From Marinithermofilum abyssi (GTDB lineage Bacteria; Bacillota; Bacilli; Thermoactinomycetales; DSM-45169), in NCBI RefSeq assembly GCF_014641195.1, contig NZ_BMHQ01000006.1, positions 124,001 through 188,000 of the forward strand: a stretch of 64,000 nucleotides of DNA, in the 5' to 3' direction. Below the pieces are notes generated by a model. It was not told the origin of the DNA. It saw nothing but the letters and a program-made list of their open reading frames with translations, and made no database searches. Each line of letters opens with the position of its first letter. Within the stretch, counting starts at the first letter, position 1. The position numbers and the translations under genes are program-made. This document shows, in pieces, positions 62,604-64,000 of the stretch.

Positions 62604-64000
62604 TTGACGGGCAGCAATTATAACCAGCTGCGGTTTGACATACTGGAGAAGGTCCGCCTCCAACCCCAGCAACCGGGGATTCAAACCCTCCTGGAACTGG
62701 ACCTTTATCCAGATGTCGAAGTGGAGGATCAAGGTACCCATTTGAAAATCCAAGGTTTTCTCCGGCTAAATGGAAAGTACGCAGGAGAAGGAAGTACAGA
62801 AAAAGGTGCTGACTATGTTTCGGAAACCAAATCAGAGGGTGCTTTTACTCACTCGGAGCCGATCGCCTACGTAATCCCTGTAGAGATTACCCTTCCGGCC
62901 AACCGGGTGGATATGGATCATATCACTTCGGAAATTCAATCCTTCGATTACAAAGTGTTGTCTCCTTTTGAACTGCAGATCGATGCCGTGTTGGTAATCG
63001 ATGGATTACTGGAAGAACCGCAAAAGGAACCCAAAAACGAGGCGGATTATGAAGTGGTGGATCGGTATCAGTTTCCGACCTTCACCGTCCCCAAACAGGG
63101 GGAAGAGGAAGATTCCCAACCATCCAACCATTACGATGATCCGGAAAATTACGAGTTTGTCCATGTGGCGCGTGTGGATGATTCTTCGCCGGAAACAGAG
63201 CCTTCGTCGTTGGATGACGGGGAAGAGGCAAGCCCGTCTTTTTCGGCTGAGGATGCATTATCGTTATCGGATGATCAAGCTGTAACCGCACAACTGTCTA
63301 ATGAGGCGGAAGAGCCGGAAGGACCGCAAGAGCTCCATGAATCCCAAGAGCTCCATGAATCCCAAGAGCTCCATGAATCCCAAGAGCTCCAAGAATTCCA
63401 AGAACTGCAGGACCCGCAAGATCCGCAAGAATCCCACGAAATACAAGAGGATTCCGCGGAGGAATCAACCGAAATCATATCGGAATCGGCGGATGAACAT
63501 GGAACAAATGAAGACGGGGAGGATTCCACGGCCGAACCGACGGACCCTCCGGAAGAAAAATCTTCTAAAAAAGATACCATCGTTGCATTTAAGAAAAAGG
63601 GAGAGAGCTTCAAGGAAGATTGGAAATTCGCCGATCGCTTCCTTCGTCAACCGAATCAAAACGATTTTGTTTTTCGGGAAGGTGCCCCGAACGAGGAAGC
63701 GTCCGATCTTTTACAAGATCAAATCTGGACGGCTCCTGTTCCGGATGAGGATGACGAGCAGATGCAATCCGGCCCCGAACTTCTTGAAACGGAAACGGAG
63801 GAAACGGAATCGGATGATGCTGCGGAGGAAAACAAAGGGAGCCGGTTGGAATGGGCCCGTTGGATACTTGGCGAAGAAGAAGAGAGATTTGTCAAGATGC
63901 GGATGGTGATCGTACAGAAAGAGGATTCCATCGATGGGATCGCCGAGCGGTATAAAGTGTCGGCCAGCAAGATCCTTCATCTGAACAAAATGGAATCGGA
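62604..64000 (+). CDS. spoVID: SpoVID-like spore coat morphogenetic protein (partial, cut by window end)
   Basis: The frame runs from the TTG at 62604 (after GGGGGG) to the window edge with no stop, at least 465 residues. The N-terminal about 120 residues resemble SpoVID (LRFDILEKVRLQP at the start and a long beta-rich part). A very acidic middle follows, with three perfect QELHES repeats (residues 242-259) and degenerate copies. The last residues, MVIVQKEDSIDGIAERYKVSASKILHLNKM, form a LysM-type peptidoglycan-binding module, as in SpoVID. In B. subtilis spoVID lies downstream of hemL. It directs the coat onto the spore surface. Confidence 0.85.
   Translation, partial: MTGSNYNQLRFDILEKVRLQPQQPGIQTLLELDLYPDVEVEDQGTHLKIQGFLRLNGKYAGEGSTEKGADYVSETKSEGAFTHSEPIAYVIPVEITLPANRVDMDHITSEIQSFDYKVLSPFELQIDAVLVIDGLLEEPQKEPKNEADYEVVDRYQFPTFTVPKQGEEEDSQPSNHYDDPENYEFVHVARVDDSSPETEPSSLDDGEEASPSFSAEDALSLSDDQAVTAQLSNEAEEPEGPQELHESQELHESQELHESQELQEFQELQDPQDPQESHEIQEDSAEESTEIISESADEHGTNEDGEDSTAEPTDPPEEKSSKKDTIVAFKKKGESFKEDWKFADRFLRQPNQNDFVFREGAPNEEASDLLQDQIWTAPVPDEDDEQMQSGPELLETETEETESDDAAEENKGSRLEWARWILGEEEERFVKMRMVIVQKEDSIDGIAERYKVSASKILHLNKMES
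63327..63434 (+). repeat. 18-bp tandem repeats inside spoVID
   Basis: CAAGAGCTCCATGAATCC occurs three times without change (63327-63344, 63345-63362, 63363-63380) and then decays (CAAGAGCTCCAAGAATTC, CAAGAACTGCAGGACCCG, CAAGATCCGCAAGAATCC). All units keep the reading frame. Such repeats are likely to vary in number between strains. Confidence 0.9.

Noticed and set aside
63327-63434. CRISPR array
   Set aside because: The repeats are contiguous 18-mers with no spacers and code for protein in frame.
63301-63909. Plus-strand 202-codon frame with Lys/Arg/Ser repeats
   Set aside because: It is a shifted reading of spoVID, made repetitive by the tandem repeats.

Overview
The window looks like a chromosomal segment of an endospore-forming, low-branching Firmicute of the order Bacillales. 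Sporulation genes (gerE, gerM, lonB, spoVID, a relic alpha/beta-type SASP), Gram-positive ribosome binding sites of the GGAGG type, frequent TTG/GTG starts, and lysine and SAM riboswitches all point that way. Gene order from sdhCAB through gerE, a marR-family gene, racE, gerM, rph, a rdgB/ysnA-like gene, a ysnB-like gene, tig, clpX, lonB, lonA, ysxC and hemAXCDBL to spoVID follows Bacillus subtilis. Inserted genes (clpP, a femX/racemase pair, a block between ysxC and hemA) and fairly GC-rich codon use suggest a relative such as a Thermoactinomycetaceae member rather than Bacillus itself. That placement is inference.

Layout. 1-0.5 kb: an IS110-family transposase relic. 0.5-4.2 kb: a Rieske-domain fusion protein, a zinc-ribbon/metallo-beta-lactamase-fold protein, and an SCP2 lipid-binding gene behind a FadR-like operator. 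4.2-5.9 kb: lysine riboswitch and lysC. 5.9-10.8 kb: oppABCD behind a structured leader. 10.8-12.2 kb: SAM riboswitch and metX. 12.5-15.9 kb: sdhCAB. 16-23 kb: a DUF1002 (YpuA-type) secreted protein, a class B penicillin-binding protein, a DHA2 drug-efflux type MFS carrier and class I fumarase. 23-28 kb: a small zinc-ribbon protein, M2 peptidase, an isolated mraY, an HExxH protein of unknown function, an SASP gene broken by two in-frame stops, and a hypothetical gene. 28-33.9 kb: gerE-marR-racE-gerM-rph-rdgB-ysnB with a relic of an IS3-family element. 33.9-37.5 kb: tRNA-Arg(TCT), tig, clpP, clpX. 37.8-40.2 kb: a FemX-type ligase followed by a PLP racemase-like gene. 40.3-45.1 kb: lonB, lonA, ysxC. 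45.2-54.0 kb: ddl, map, two membrane proteins, a two-component system and a nitrate/sulfonate/thiamine-precursor type ABC importer. 54.2-62.0 kb: hemA-X-C-D-B, then a small interruption and hemL. 62.6 kb to the end: spoVID, cut by the window edge.

How the parts work together. The protein quality-control genes (trigger factor, ClpXP, two Lon proteases) sit together. The hem genes make tetrapyrrole from glutamyl-tRNA, needed for the cytochrome b of the SdhC subunit encoded in the same window. LysC, MetX, Ddl, RacE, MraY, FemX and the PBP all feed amino-acid supply or peptidoglycan synthesis. Two of these biosynthetic genes have riboswitches that are recognisable by sequence.

I found no convincing undescribed multi-gene defence or mobile system. 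The points most worth following are the FemX/racemase pair, the Rieske-helical fusion, the FadR-box/SCP2 unit with a probable frameshift, the two-stop SASP gene, and the structured opp leader.
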